Source: Mytilinidion resinicola
Lineage: Eukaryota > Ascomycota > Dothideomycetes > Mytilinidiales > Mytilinidiaceae
DNA: 64,000 nt
Reading direction: 5' to 3'
NCBI RefSeq assembly: GCF_010093595.1
Contig: NW_022985463.1
Span: forward strand, 507,600-571,599
Shown here piece by piece: positions 23,023-33,979 of the stretch; the first letter of the stretch is position 1, and every line of letters begins with the position of its first letter. The notes under the pieces were generated by a model. It did no database searches. It saw only the letters and a list, made by a program, of their open reading frames with translations, and was not told the DNA's origin. A program made the translations under genes and the position numbers.

Positions 23023-23312
23023 CGAATTAGGACAAGGGAGTCAAGCGAAAGCCGACCAGAAGGGATGATGAAATGGGATGCGGCGCTGGGCTCCACTTCG
23101 CCTACTTGTAGGCGTCACCTCTAATGATTTGCAATCTTCGCGTTAGAGTTGGGGGCTAGGCATCCAGTGTCGTCTATTGTTGCATGCATGAATTTGCGTG
23201 GTTTTACTGCTTACATGGCGCAGCTTCTGCTTCACCGGAAGAAGAAGTGGCTTGGAATTATAACCGCGAGGAGGATTCCAGGGCTCATTATATCCGTCAC
23301 AGGTTTTGTGTA

Positions 23313-23514
23313 CAGCCTCTCTTCACGTCCGGCGGTCGCTCTCTAATATCAAGCCACAGACTTACCGTATAAGGGAGCAGCTCCGGGTGCCTTCAGGGGG
23401 AATAGCAACATACCAGTCAATCAATCCTCAAGCCGGTTAAGTACTAGCCCAGAAAAGAGGTATACCAGGATCGACTCAGTTTAGCGCTAGACCACCGGAC
23501 GTGAAGAGAGGCTG
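23313..23514. mobile_element. 202-bp MITE with 20-bp perfect inverted repeats
   Basis: Both ends carry CAGCCTCTCTTCACGTCCGG, inverted and without mismatch (23313-23332 and 23495-23514), flanked by TA on both sides (23311-23312, 23515-23516). Weaker symmetry continues inward. There is no coding capacity. TA duplications and CAG ends fit a non-autonomous Tc1/mariner element. Confidence 0.8.
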
Positions 23515-23815
23515 TATGTACCAACATCCCGGCAAGCAATGGCCCTTGATATCGCTTAGCATAGCCCGGCATCGATGTCTAATTCAGCACACATACGCCA
23601 AGAGAGGATGTACCGATGCGTAAGTATTGCTTACATGTGGAGCTATATAGCATATCGATCTTTCACCTAGCTTTTGCGTTGTCCAAATGCCCCCATAGCT
23701 GCGGAGAAGCAACAACGGCGTAGATCTCCTGAGCATGAAGCTCTCCGCCAAGATTCAAGGGTAGGACGCCTGATTTTCTGTGGGCAGAGACGGAGCTGGC
23801 GCAAGGGTTGAACTA

Positions 23816-23927
23816 CAGTCTCCCCCCATGCTCGGCTCGTACACCTCTGTGCGTGACAGGGGTGATTTGCACTGTAAAAACCCTTGTCGTGCACAGAGGT
23901 GTACGAACCGAGCAGGGGGGGAGACTG
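23816..23927. mobile_element. 112-bp near-palindromic MITE
   Basis: Terminal inverted repeats of 37 bp with two mismatches begin CAGTCTCCCCCC and contain CTCGTACACCTCTGTGC / TTCGTACACCTCTGTGC. The element is flanked by TA at 23814-23815 and 23928-23929. Only a short middle separates the arms, so the transcript could fold into a long hairpin. Different in sequence from the MITE 300 bp upstream, but of the same type. Confidence 0.8.
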
Positions 23928-23929
23928 TA

Positions 23930-25405
23930 CTAGGTATTGACAAGGTTTCGAATAATGAGAAGTAAGCCCCGAGTGGCCCCCACTAGTAGGATTCCAAGGT
24001 CTGTCACTACAAGGGGGTTTTCGTGTTTCGGACTTCGGGATATTCCAAGCTCTGCCCGTAATTTCCCAGATTCTGTCCACTGATAGAGTGTAGGCGCCCG
24101 CCTCAGTATTCTGATACTGCGCCGCTATACCTCTAAATAGACTGGATAGTTCTTCCGTAGGCTCTCTCATTGCCCCTCTTCCTTCTCGCTCTTTGCCTAG
24201 GCGATCCTACCTACTTGTAAGTCGGTTTGATATTCTACCGAATGTCTCATCACTCCTTGTCCTCTTTCCGTTTTGTAGTGCTCTCAAGATGGTGGGTTTG
24301 AGCGATGCTAATCCAGTTCACCAGTTGACCTCAGCTCGTCCGAAACGTTTTCTTGGCTTCAATAATCTTCTCGTTTCCTGTCTTTTCATTGCCATGCAGA
24401 AGTCTGCCTGCTTCACGCCATGTTCACCGCTAGAGTGGTGGCTTACGTTCGACATGAAAACCACACTTTGAAACTACTGCTCAATAGTTCTTCACAAGCT
24501 GTGGACGTTCTCCTGCCTAAGAATACGTCTACTTTGCCTTCTTTGCCACCTACGGCGCTCGCACAAAACGCGGTGGAGTCGCTCCACAAGATACCATCAA
24601 AAGCGCCATATAGGTTCAAGTACGCAGGTCCAACGATGTCAATGTGGCCGGCAGCATTCGGGTTCTGCACGAGTTTGGCACTAAACGCGGAGCCCGGATA
24701 TTTCTAGGTTCTCGAGACTTGCACAAGTGGCAGTGCGCACCTTCACAACACGTTATATCAGCAATATAGTCAGCACAAGGACTTCAGTCTTGGAGATTCC
24801 ATTGATGATTCTTTGACCTCATTTCCATTGAACACTCGGCCCAGGATCGAGCGCCAGCCAATAGAATACGCAGGCATGGTCTCTAGATTGACCCTGGTGA
24901 GAAGGTTCGTGGATTGGAATTGGTGAAGCAATTGGACGCAATTTTCGATCGCGATGTCGAGTTTTTGAGATTGCTCGAGGCATCGGGTGTTGCGAGGGTG
25001 GGAGAATCCAGGGGAGATCATGACTATCTTTTCCGCCAATGAAAACGGCGATGCCTTCTCGGATAGCTGCATGGCCGAGACCCGTCCTCGCAGATCAACT
25101 GACTACAATTCTCCTGACATGTCGTTATTCCATGATGTCACCTACGAGTTTTGGAATTAGATGTGGCGTCAATTGACGTTACTATGCTATCTAGGCGGTG
25201 CTGTAAAGCTTAATCGCTGCGTCCGGTTTCGTCCGCTATCTTTTCTTTACTTCTTTTCGACCTCATGTAATAACTTGTCGATATCACACCACCATCTCAA
25301 CTCCATTTATAGCTTCATGACTTCCACAACGAAACACATTGTTACCTACGTCTACAATTACGCTCGCCTCTAAGGTTCACGACAAGCAATATCCCAGTCA
25401 TCAAG
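23930..25405. other. 1.5 kb without a clear gene
   Basis: Frames such as 24420-24707 (plus), 24443-24670 and 24770-25072 (minus) cover much of it but do not join into a known family. This may be decayed coding sequence. The promoter of the SDR at 25406 should lie in the last few hundred bases. Confidence 0.35.
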
Positions 25406-26389
25406 ATGTTTGGTTTCGGCGCAACTGCGTTCAAAGCAGAAGACATTCCCGACCTTTCAGGCAAAGTCATTCTGGTCACTGGAGGCAAGAAGCTCTCTTT
25501 TATGTCCCGTGTAAAATGTCCTAAGCCGCGCACAGGAAACTCGGGATTGGGCGCCGAAAGCATTCTACAATTGGCGAAGCATAACCCTTCTAAGATCTAC
25601 CTGGCTGCCCGCACAAAAGCCAAAGCCAACGCCGCAATCGCAGCAATCAAGGAGAAGGTTCCCAACGCTGCAATCACATATTTAGAGCTTGATCTGAGCT
25701 CCTTCGCTTCCGTCAAGAAGGCCGCAGATGCCGTCATACAGTCTACTGGACGCCTCGACATTCTCCTAAATAACGCAGGCATCATGGCCACACCGGCAGG
25801 CCTAACGAAAGATGGCTACGAGGTTCAATTTGGAACTAACCACATGGGCCATGCACTGCTCACGCGGCTGTTACTCCCGACGCTCCAGAAGACTGCGAAA
25901 GAGCAGGGTGCAAGCGCGGACGTCCGCATCGTGAATCTAAGCTCCAAGGGCCACAGATGGGCTCCGGAAGGCGGTCTTGTGCTCGACCAATGCAAGACAG
26001 ACATGGCTAGCACTGCGACTTTCGTTCGATACGGTCAGTCAAAGCTCGCCAACATTCTCTATACCAAAGCGCTTGCAGCCCGATATCCTGCCATCAAGTG
26101 CATCTCTGTGCATCCAGGGGCCGTTGATACGGGACTTGTGCGTGGGCCAGGCGAGTCGTGGCCGGTTTTAGTATGGCCCATGTGGTTTATCATTCAGTTC
26201 ACCGCTGTGAGCGTGGCGCATGGGGCATTGACGCAGTTGTTTGCTGCGACGAGTAAGGATGCTAAGACGGGGACTTATTATGTCCCGACCGCGCAAGAGA
26301 ACGCAGGATCTGCTTACGCACAAGATGAGAAGCTTGTGGATGTGCTGTGGGATTATACGGAGAAAGAGCTGAATGCCGCGGGTTATTAG
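25406..26389 (+). CDS. Short-chain dehydrogenase, retinol-dehydrogenase/WWOX-like
   Basis: NAD(P)-dependent SDR. Read straight through, the frame gives 327 residues, but the Rossmann motif is then split. Removing 25485-25535 as a GC-AG intron (GCAAGA..GCACAG, 51 nt, with a TCCTAAG branch site) restores TGGNSGLG at residues 25-32 and a 310-residue protein, so I take exons 25406-25484 and 25536-26389. Further motifs: NNAGIM, the catalytic Ser in RIVNLSSKGH, and Tyr192/Lys196 in YGQSK, followed by VHPGAVDTGL. A hydrophobic stretch (SWPVLVWPMWFIIQFTAV) may associate with membranes. The overall pattern is that of the many fungal reductases similar to retinol dehydrogenases; the substrate is not predictable. 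The intron length is divisible by three, so retention would not break the frame. Confidence 0.85.
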   Translation: MFGFGATAFKAEDIPDLSGKVILVTGGKKLSFMSRVKCPKPRTGNSGLGAESILQLAKHNPSKIYLAARTKAKANAAIAAIKEKVPNAAITYLELDLSSFASVKKAADAVIQSTGRLDILLNNAGIMATPAGLTKDGYEVQFGTNHMGHALLTRLLLPTLQKTAKEQGASADVRIVNLSSKGHRWAPEGGLVLDQCKTDMASTATFVRYGQSKLANILYTKALAARYPAIKCISVHPGAVDTGLVRGPGESWPVLVWPMWFIIQFTAVSVAHGALTQLFAATSKDAKTGTYYVPTAQENAGSAYAQDEKLVDVLWDYTEKELNAAGY

Positions 26390-29217
26390 GTATTGCGAAG
26401 GTTGATTTTTGTGATTTCGGCGCTGTTTGAGTTTTTTAGAAGCGTGTGGGTAGAACAGACGGGTGGGTGCGCAATGAACAATTCAATATCTCAACATGAT
26501 CTAATCCTTACAGCGACTACTCGGAGTGTCTGCATGATGTGGGTTTGGAGCTGGACGATGTTCGATGGCGAAAGCGTCACAAATCATGTGCAAAATATAC
26601 GTGAGTAGCTCTTATGGAAATTGAAGGCTCTTGATGCTTTTGTATGGCTATCAATAAAGCCCTATCAGATATATCAAAGGGATTATAGCGGTCGTCTAAA
26701 AGATGACCCTCGAAATGCCTCACATTCCATGATCACGTGACTATGGTTCTCTGGTCAAGTGGATCGCCACACCCCTCCAGCCAAACAGACGCGCGTCCAA
26801 GTTACTACTGCTCGTTTTCCTCAGTCCCATCGAATTGTTAGGTAAACGTGGCTTGTGAGGTTGATCCAGACGTCAGCCTCGAGGTCTTCACTCCCTGCCC
26901 TATCGAACTCACAACGTTTAGCTCATTGGTTGCCTTACTTTCAACTTCGTGCCGGCCATTCCTAGTATGAGTTAGGACCGGAGGACTTGTGTAGCATATC
27001 GCCGACACCGCACCTCACTACGAACAATTGAGCTTGCAGTCACCTCACAGTCACCTCACAGTCATCTCGATTGCGGCTCGATTTTGTGCTTGAAGGCATT
27101 GGACTTGGCCTATTCGTAGGCCTATGATGTATCGTGCTCACAATTGACCTCTACCGGAGGCGTTGCAATCTCGCACTTGTTGAGACATGGTACCTGTGAG
27201 GTTTCGTAGGTTTTAAGTAAAATATTCTATGCCTTTCAGACGTATTGTACCTCATGTTCAAGTCTTCAAAATCATACATAAGTCTCTTCTACCTTCCACT
27301 TTTAAGATATCCATCGTACCTTGTGAGGAATGAGGTGGAACGCACTTGGTATGCGGCTCATCTTCTAGATGCGCTCTGCATCTCTGCGCCAAGCGAATTC
27401 CGCGTGGTGGCAAGTGGTGCGCTGTCTGTCCCTCTCTCCCCAAATCAACGCTGCCCCCGCCTAATTCCACCCAAACCTAATCAGACCGTCGTGTTCCTCT
27501 GTATACTCAGATCTTCCTCTCTGTCTTCCGCATTCCTGCTTCTCCTGCCGATTTGAAGCGTCAGCCTCAGCGCCGCGGCCGCCTCATCGTCTCCTCGGTA
27601 CGAGCGTCTCTTCCCATATCTGTATCGCCCACCTTCACTCGACTAGCCTTCTATTTTTCTCATTAAATTTCATGCCCTTACCGGCTCGAAGACGTCTAGT
27701 CGTGGCCCGATCGCCCGTTGTGACTTTGAACCTTTCGTAAGTCACGTGCTCAGTGCGTCCTTGGCAAAGTGTCAGGGACCAAACTCGTCTCCAACTACGA
27801 TTAAGGCCTTCGATGTCGTGCCAGATCTCGTTCATCTGAAATTCGGTTTGATAGGCTAACAGGTTCGGTCGGTCATCTATATAGGGAAATACGCGAAAAT
27901 CCGTCAAATCATCGTCTCCAATCCTACAGGGGACACTAAAGCACTCAAGAGGCCGCTGCAGTGTTACTGCTCCTAGCCTGTAGCACTGCATCCCTCCAGG
28001 CGCGTCTCATGGAGCGGTACCACAATACCTCCACTTCAATGGTCGCTGAACGAAGCGGCGGCAACATGCGACGGCAAGGAATAGAGGTACGTTAACTAAG
28101 TCCTCCGAAAAATAGCTTCATTGACACGATCCCAGGGGCCTTCTTTTCCAACACAGTACCTCTTTAAGTAGACATACTCTGATGATTCGACGCATTCAAT
28201 ACAGCGATGGCTGCAAGAGACTCCCACAGAGGAGCATTGGACGACGGTCAGTCGTTCTGGAGAAGCTCATTTCAATCATGGTTCCAGCTCATGCGGAGGA
28301 CTGCTCTTCAGGTATAGCATGACATCTGATGCATCTACTCTCTGTCCCTTCTGGAAAATTAATTAGCTAATTCTTCTTGTAGAATCATGTCAATGCTGAG
28401 ACTGATAACAACTATGTCTGTGATAGTAGCAACTCAACGGCTGCCGCGATACTGGACGAATCCAAGGTCCCTCGGATTGCGCGAGTTATAAGCTCTTCAA
28501 ACGCGAGCTCTCTTTATCTCAGACCGAGAGCCGCATCCAAGGGTTTGAACCCAATTTCACAAGAGGCCCCTATGCCCCGAGGAAAAGCGCGATCCCTTCA
28601 AGATCAAATCAGGACCCAAGTCATTCCAATACCATCTTTAAACATTGTAAGATATATAGTCTCCAATAACACCCATCTTGTTGAAGCGGTAGCCGTAGGC
28701 CAGGTCCATAGAGGAGCAATTTCAGTGCCAGCGTGAGGAGTAAGCTGACCGTAACTAAACCAACGTGAGCGATCCGTTGCAATCGACCCTTTTAGTGGAC
28801 CTGGACAATCCACTCAAGGACAAGCCTAGGGTCCAACTTGGTTTAATCGGGTTGTAATCCAGTGAATTAACCCTGCATACGGGTTTTAGAACGCGTTCTG
28901 TGTTTTCACGCGTTGTTTTGACCCCCTACGGCTCCCACGGGTACCCCTTTTCTACGCACAGGGTGAAAAGAGGTCCGTGCATAGTCCGTAAACGGTTTAA
29001 GCCGGTCACAATCCCTCTCTAATAAACAGTGCTAAGTGATCGATTAGGAATGGATTGCAAACTATACTCCTCTAACTCGCTCCGTCGGCTTACTCCTCAC
29101 ACTGAACTTCACCATGGACTGAATCTTCCAACATTTCGGGAAAGACCCCTAGTCAATTCAACTCACTAGTGAGATTTATGTTGTTTTGTGTGGGCCACGC
29201 TTCCGTAAAAGTATTTC
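26390..29217. other. 2.8 kb almost without recognisable genes
   Basis: A 119-codon minus-strand frame at 27635-27991 (contains FQMNEIWHDIEGLNRSWR) is the best candidate but matches no family I know. 27040-27066 has two copies of CAGTCACCTCA and a third partial one. Base composition is ordinary. The rest shows no domain, RNA gene or repeat. Confidence 0.35.
27635..27991 (-). CDS. Hypothetical small protein, weak support
   Basis: A 118-residue frame with ordinary amino-acid composition, starting at an ATG (MQCYRLG) and ending NEKNRRLVE. No membrane segment, repeat or known motif can be seen, and no supporting intron. It may be a real orphan gene, a piece of a decayed one, or chance. Confidence 0.2.
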   Translation of the reverse strand: MQCYRLGAVTLQRPLECFSVPCRIGDDDLTDFRVFPYIDDRPNLLAYQTEFQMNEIWHDIEGLNRSWRRVWSLTLCQGRTEHVTYERFKVTTGDRATTRRLRAGKGMKFNEKNRRLVE

Positions 29218-30290
29218 TTGTATAGCCCATCTGCTGTCCCACTCCAGGAATGTCCGCAAGGTTCCGGCTCGTCCAGTCCCTCGTCTGCCAAAACAGGTTC
29301 AACTTTCATTTCTTCTTCATCTGGAGGGCTCGGAGGATCTCGCAGCACTCTGCCGGCCAAGGCCGGCAGAGCATCATCGAACGATGCAAACGACGACCCC
29401 TCAGAGGAGCTACCAACCCCGCCTACACCCGGTATCGGTACTAGTGAGAATCTGATGTTCGCCTGCCCTAAACAAAAGCATTCCGCAGACGATTGTACAT
29501 ACGTCGGCATTCGATTTCGCAACATGTCAGAAGTCATGCATGTTCAATCATTTTCAATCTGGTTATCGAAGCACCTATTCGTGGAAATCATTCATTGGAA
29601 CACAAACAGGATCCTGGAAACTGGTCTGGCAGCTTCTGGTTCGATTGATCTGGCTCTTTTCTGCTACTCCTAGTCATATCGAATGCTAAAGTGTGACGTC
29701 AACTGATGAGCTATCATATTGTTTCATTCATGGAGTACGCTGACTCTCTCTCAGAATGCATTTAAGCCGAACCGACCGGACTCTCGTCCGTCTATGCCGG
29801 CAGTGTAATACATATTTTCTCACCGCTTCAGCCTTCGAAAGGGACTCGCAATTGCCACGCCGATGTCCTTGAGACGGAACACCACGTGGACCAAAGCAGG
29901 CCAAAATGCGGAAACAGTTGTATTTCTTGATGTATCCGGAGGACTCAATAATCCCAAGCCCTTGTAAGCTCCCGCTACCCCATTCCCCAACACGTCGTTT
30001 TACTAAGTAACCGGGTTAGATGTTGGAAATGATATCGCAACCCAGGATGCTCCGACTTGGGATCACGTCAATCTACTGACATCTCACGATCATGAGGCTC
30101 ACCTGACCGTCAGCGAGCGAAATGGCAACCTGGAGCAGGAAATAAAGGAGGTGATCCCTAGAAGTTTTGAATCTCTTAGAATCCATCCCAATGAATCCGG
30201 AAGCGACGCAACCGACGCCTTCAACACACTCGTCTGGCGCTCTAGGTACTCTTAGCCGAGCTGAATAAAGCCCTAGGATATGTAGAGATC
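29218..30290 (+). pseudogene. Remnant of a fungal C2H2-type zinc-finger domain gene
   Basis: Two segments resemble the common mould family whose members carry an N-terminal Ser/Pro-rich linker, an FACP-x-K-H finger and a second CxxC finger. Segment one (29218-29560) has a Ser-rich linker (STFISSSSGGLGG), then PPTPGIGTSENLMFACPKQKH and RFRNMSEVMHV. Segment two (about 29752-29960) has LCRQCNTYFLT, ERDSQLPRRCP, a stop (TGA, 29868-29870) and then KQLYFLMYPEDSIIPSP. After a possible intron the same theme continues (DVGNDIATQDAPTWDHV) to about 30250. The spacing of the second finger is disturbed and stops intervene, so I call it decayed. The family link is from memory and moderate. Confidence 0.45.
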
Positions 30291-31249
30291 CCAGGCTCCC
30301 CATCTGGTCCAGTCAGCATTCCACGTCTCGTCGTCGGGCAGATGAACACGGACTTGTTGCCAGCGGCCTAGAACCCTAGCGTCGACGACATCGCCGATGT
30401 CGGGTCCAGCTTGCACTTAAAAGAGGAGCAATGGGATAATTTCAGCAATCCGGGCGGGCATTCAAAATCTCTCGGGCTTGGATTACTTTCTCATACCTCG
30501 ATGTCGCTCCTTTCGGTGATCCGCTGATGGAGTTCGATGCAGATGAATTCTGAAACGCTTTCCTTTTGGCACTACTTCTGGAGGCTACGTGTCTTATCAC
30601 CTGTCTCTAGAAGTCTTTCACAGTGCTTAGGAGACCTAATACTTAAGTCTTTCCCGGGATCATCGTAAACGCATGTCTTCCTGGATCTGACATTTACTTG
30701 TACACTAGTCAATTCATCCAATGCCACATTAAAGGTGTTTATGCGCACGGCCAAAGCTTCCCCGCTCCTCATCTCACATCTAATCGCCTTTCCACCTCCT
30801 TCTGTAACTTAGCCTCTTCCTCGATCAGACCTAGCATCTAAGTGCGCTCTCAATTAACCAAACCTCTAGAGGACAATACGCTATCACGGGTTCGTTTCGG
30901 AGGATTTCTTACTAAGCAGTTACAAGATGCAGCCTCGTTATGCCCTTCTTTGTTCTGCAGATCGCGCGAGATGTCTGATACTCTTGGGGATAATATTTCC
31001 TTTGTGCGTCTTGTACCGCGGAAGGTTAGATAAATCAAAAACAAAGACCCGTCACAGACCCGTCACATCCCAAATGCCAATCAACTTGCGCATACAGATT
31101 AGCGGATGGCCGTCTTTATATTTCTTAGATTTAAGTCGTCTACTCCTCCACGCAATGCTCATCGCACACGCCCATCCGAATAAACCTACCGACTCACCCT
31201 TTACTTAGCCCTCCTCCCTGCGCATTGCCGCTACCAATCTCATCCAACG
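30291..31249. other. About 950 bp, nothing recognised
   Basis: Short frames only. The last 100 bp are the upstream region of the coiled-coil membrane protein. Confidence 0.4.
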
Positions 31250-32527
31250 ATGCCCTCAAAGCGATCTCGCGGAAACGGCGCAGCAACCTGGGACGATTAC
31301 CGCTCGAGCTACGCGCTCGCCGCCAACGATAGCGCTCACCACACCGAGACGTGGAGGCGGATTCCTCACAGAGGCAAGAAAGACCGCGACGAGCTCTCGT
31401 CTTCACAGTCGCAGTCATCTGACTCTCTCAGCGAAGAGGATGCTCGCAAGCAAAGAGCACGTACGCATCGAGGTCATTCAAGCCTTCTCCGTCCCGCGAA
31501 ACCCCGAACCATCTGTCACCCAATTCTCGCTATTATCATTTTCGTACTTGTGGCAGGCGTTGCCTTCGTTGGTTCAGTGATAATAGCGCAATCGGCCGTC
31601 GACGCCATCATCGCTCCCTCTCCCAAAAGATTCGGAGGCCACGTCCCCGGCAGCCTGCACTGGGACCGCACAGAACTGGAAGGGCGGGTTCTCGACGCTA
31701 AGGGATCTATGAGCCATGCGCTCGTTTACAAGAGGAACGACGTCGAAGCGATACGCGGCCTCGTGCAACGCTCCTCCGTCCCCTCGAAAAAGGAAGCGTT
31801 GGGGCACTTCGACACGTTCATGAGGGAGGCGAAAGCGGCAGCCACGGCATTGAGCAAGTTCGAGGCAAGGCTGCCACAAGTGCTTAGCAACGTTCGGGTG
31901 GAGAATAGGCTGCTGCATAAGAGGGTATTGGACGAGTCGGAAGCGGGAGTGGGAAAGTCAAGCCTGGAGACATTGCGCAAGATCATTGAGAAGGCTACAA
32001 CGGAGCTGGGCACGCTGGCTGGACAGGCAGTGGGGGAGATTCACTCTCAATTGATGGAGCTGGAGTACGCTCTTGGGGAGATCCAGGAGATCGTCAATGA
32101 AGATGAAAGACGGGGTGAAAAGAATTTTGAAGAAAACCTCAAGAAGAGTTTGAAGAGCGGAGCCTGGTCTAGGCTAGATTCGGAGGGGGAGGCCCAGAGA
32201 CAACAAATAAAGAACATTAGAGAGGAGCTGATGAGAATCAGACAATTCGTCAGCACGTGCCAGAAACACGTCAGCGAAGTCACCAGGCGTCTGGACACAG
32301 TAACCAATGAGCTTAACGACCTTCATATGAGGCAGAGCGAGCTGGTGATTGATCAAGCTCGTCCAGATGAACTCTACAAGGTGTTGCTGGAGAACAAACA
32401 TATTAGCGCAAAGCTCGAAAGGACACTCAAGAACATTGATGAGTTGGATAAAATTAATGCAGATATCGACGCCGGCACATATAAGGGAGACTACTTTGCT
32501 CTTCCTAGATGGGTCCCATTTGAATGA
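31250..32527 (+). CDS. Single-pass membrane protein with long coiled coil
   Basis: A single-exon gene of 425 residues with codon use typical of the neighbouring intact genes. The N-terminal 85 residues are basic and Ser-rich (SSSQSQSSDSLSEEDARKQR). One membrane helix lies near residues 90-112 (ILAIIIFVLVAGVAFVGSVII). Everything after it is heptad-rich and charged, for example FMREAKAAATALSKFEARL, TLRKIIEKATTELGTLAGQ, NEDERRGEKNFEENLKK and EVTRRLDTVTNELNDLHMRQ, so it should form a long coiled coil, presumably on one side of a membrane. The start (ACGATGCCC) is the first ATG. I do not recognise the family. The architecture suggests a tether, septal or nuclear-envelope-type structural protein, but that is inference. 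Confidence 0.75.
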   Translation: MPSKRSRGNGAATWDDYRSSYALAANDSAHHTETWRRIPHRGKKDRDELSSSQSQSSDSLSEEDARKQRARTHRGHSSLLRPAKPRTICHPILAIIIFVLVAGVAFVGSVIIAQSAVDAIIAPSPKRFGGHVPGSLHWDRTELEGRVLDAKGSMSHALVYKRNDVEAIRGLVQRSSVPSKKEALGHFDTFMREAKAAATALSKFEARLPQVLSNVRVENRLLHKRVLDESEAGVGKSSLETLRKIIEKATTELGTLAGQAVGEIHSQLMELEYALGEIQEIVNEDERRGEKNFEENLKKSLKSGAWSRLDSEGEAQRQQIKNIREELMRIRQFVSTCQKHVSEVTRRLDTVTNELNDLHMRQSELVIDQARPDELYKVLLENKHISAKLERTLKNIDELDKINADIDAGTYKGDYFALPRWVPFE

Positions 32528-32614
32528 GAACAGCCTGTGGAGATGTTAGCAAACGCATGAGCTAGGGACCCGCAAGCTACTGGGAGAGATATCGACCTGA
32601 TTTATCGAGGCAAT

Positions 32615-33979
32615 TTACTTTCTCTTTACCATCAGATCTTCATCTTTTCCTACTCTCAACCTCTCCTCACTCGTCCCCCAGAAATCTGGAACGCCCAATC
32701 CCCCAGCCACCTCGTCGAACCCAGCGTCTTCCTTCACCATCGTTGCGACTGCCTTTGCAACAGTAAGAATCATCGACATGCCACCGCCATTGAACCCAGC
32801 CAGCATCCATTGATTTTTTACGCCTGGAACTCTTCCAACGTGCGGCCACCCATCCGGGGTGATGCCCATGATGCCCACCCACACCTTGTCCAACTCTGCT
32901 CCACTCTCTTCCCAACCGCGAAAGTTTCGTTGCATGTAACCTTCCCAATACTCTTCAGTTTGTGGGGGAAACGGCATGGAGTCGTCGAAGTTGTTGAACC
33001 ATGACGGACGGTCAGAATTATAGAGCCATTTCCCGCCTCCGACGACGATGCTACCATCCGGTCGTGGATTGAGATAGTCGGTCCCTTTCTCTGGGCCGAA
33101 ATCAATGTTGTACGTGTTTGAGAGATGCGGGTGAATTGGTTGCTTGGGGACGATGTGGGATGTCATGCCACGGATCGGAGTGATGATGTCGTTGAATTGG
33201 GAAATGAGTCCCGATGTGTAAGGATTGGTTGCAAAGACGACTTTCTCGGCCTTGAATGACCCGCGTGAGGTATGGATGGCACTGCTTCCATCCTCGGATA
33301 ATGTTACTGAGGTCGCGGGGGTCATTGTCTGAAAGTTCAAGGATCGGGGATGCTGAGCAAGAAGCCTCGCCAAGAGCTGCGAGACGAACTTGTATGGCCA
33401 GAAGGAGCATGCCGGACCAGTGAATGCGGTGTTTGCCCCGTTGATAGAAGTAATCTGGCCTGCAAATCTTTCGTCTATGTAATCGACCGTTCTCGTCCAC
33501 GTGCTTCCTGCCTTGGCGCTCTCATCATAGATTCGTTTTAGCCGTTTGGACTCGTCGTCATCGAGTTGAATATCGAAGCTTCGACGGAGCTCAAACTCGC
33601 AGTCCAATTCTTCCTCCTCTACGATTTGCTTCAGCCCATTGATGATACCATGTACGTAAACAGCCATGTCATCCACAGTCGAGCTACCTGGACCTGGCGT
33701 GAAGCCCGCAAATGTTGGCACTTTAACTTTGCAATGCCCCCCGTTACGCCCAGTGGCCCCCGAACATAACTCTCGTGCTTCTAGAATGACGACGTTTGGG
33801 GGCTGTTTATTGCTGTGAAGAAGATGGTACGCTGTTGTGATGCCGGCCATGCCTGACCCGATAATGGCAACGTCGCATGTTGCAGGCAGATCTGGTGTGG
33901 AACGAAATCGGGCTAGCTCATGAGGCTCGCTGAGCCAATATGCCTTGGTCGGGTTCGGAACGGGGAGCACTTGGTCCAT
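32615..33979 (-). CDS. FAD-dependent oxidoreductase, DAO family
   Basis: A single-exon gene of 454 residues, normal for the family. Flavoenzymes of this class oxidise the C-N bond of amino acids or amines, releasing H2O2. The dinucleotide-binding motif GSGMAG is at residues 41-46 inside DVAIIGSGMAGITTAYHL, with the usual acidic residue 25 residues later (VVILEARELCSGATGRNGG). The C-terminal FAD-contact region appears as GIMGITPDGWPHVGRVPG and MLAGFNGGGMSMI. No signal peptide or peroxisomal tripeptide is evident (the end is DLMVKRK). Substrate is unknown. Its start lies about 1 kb from the peroxygenase stop codon at 34984, on the same strand. A product of H2O2 next to an H2O2-using enzyme is suggestive but unproven. 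Confidence 0.9.
   Translation of the reverse strand: MDQVLPVPNPTKAYWLSEPHELARFRSTPDLPATCDVAIIGSGMAGITTAYHLLHSNKQPPNVVILEARELCSGATGRNGGHCKVKVPTFAGFTPGPGSSTVDDMAVYVHGIINGLKQIVEEEELDCEFELRRSFDIQLDDDESKRLKRIYDESAKAGSTWTRTVDYIDERFAGQITSINGANTAFTGPACSFWPYKFVSQLLARLLAQHPRSLNFQTMTPATSVTLSEDGSSAIHTSRGSFKAEKVVFATNPYTSGLISQFNDIITPIRGMTSHIVPKQPIHPHLSNTYNIDFGPEKGTDYLNPRPDGSIVVGGGKWLYNSDRPSWFNNFDDSMPFPPQTEEYWEGYMQRNFRGWEESGAELDKVWVGIMGITPDGWPHVGRVPGVKNQWMLAGFNGGGMSMILTVAKAVATMVKEDAGFDEVAGGLGVPDFWGTSEERLRVGKDEDLMVKRK

Noticed and set aside
23667..24170. 167-codon minus frame
   Set aside because: It runs through the palindromic MITE, whose inverted arms happen to be open.
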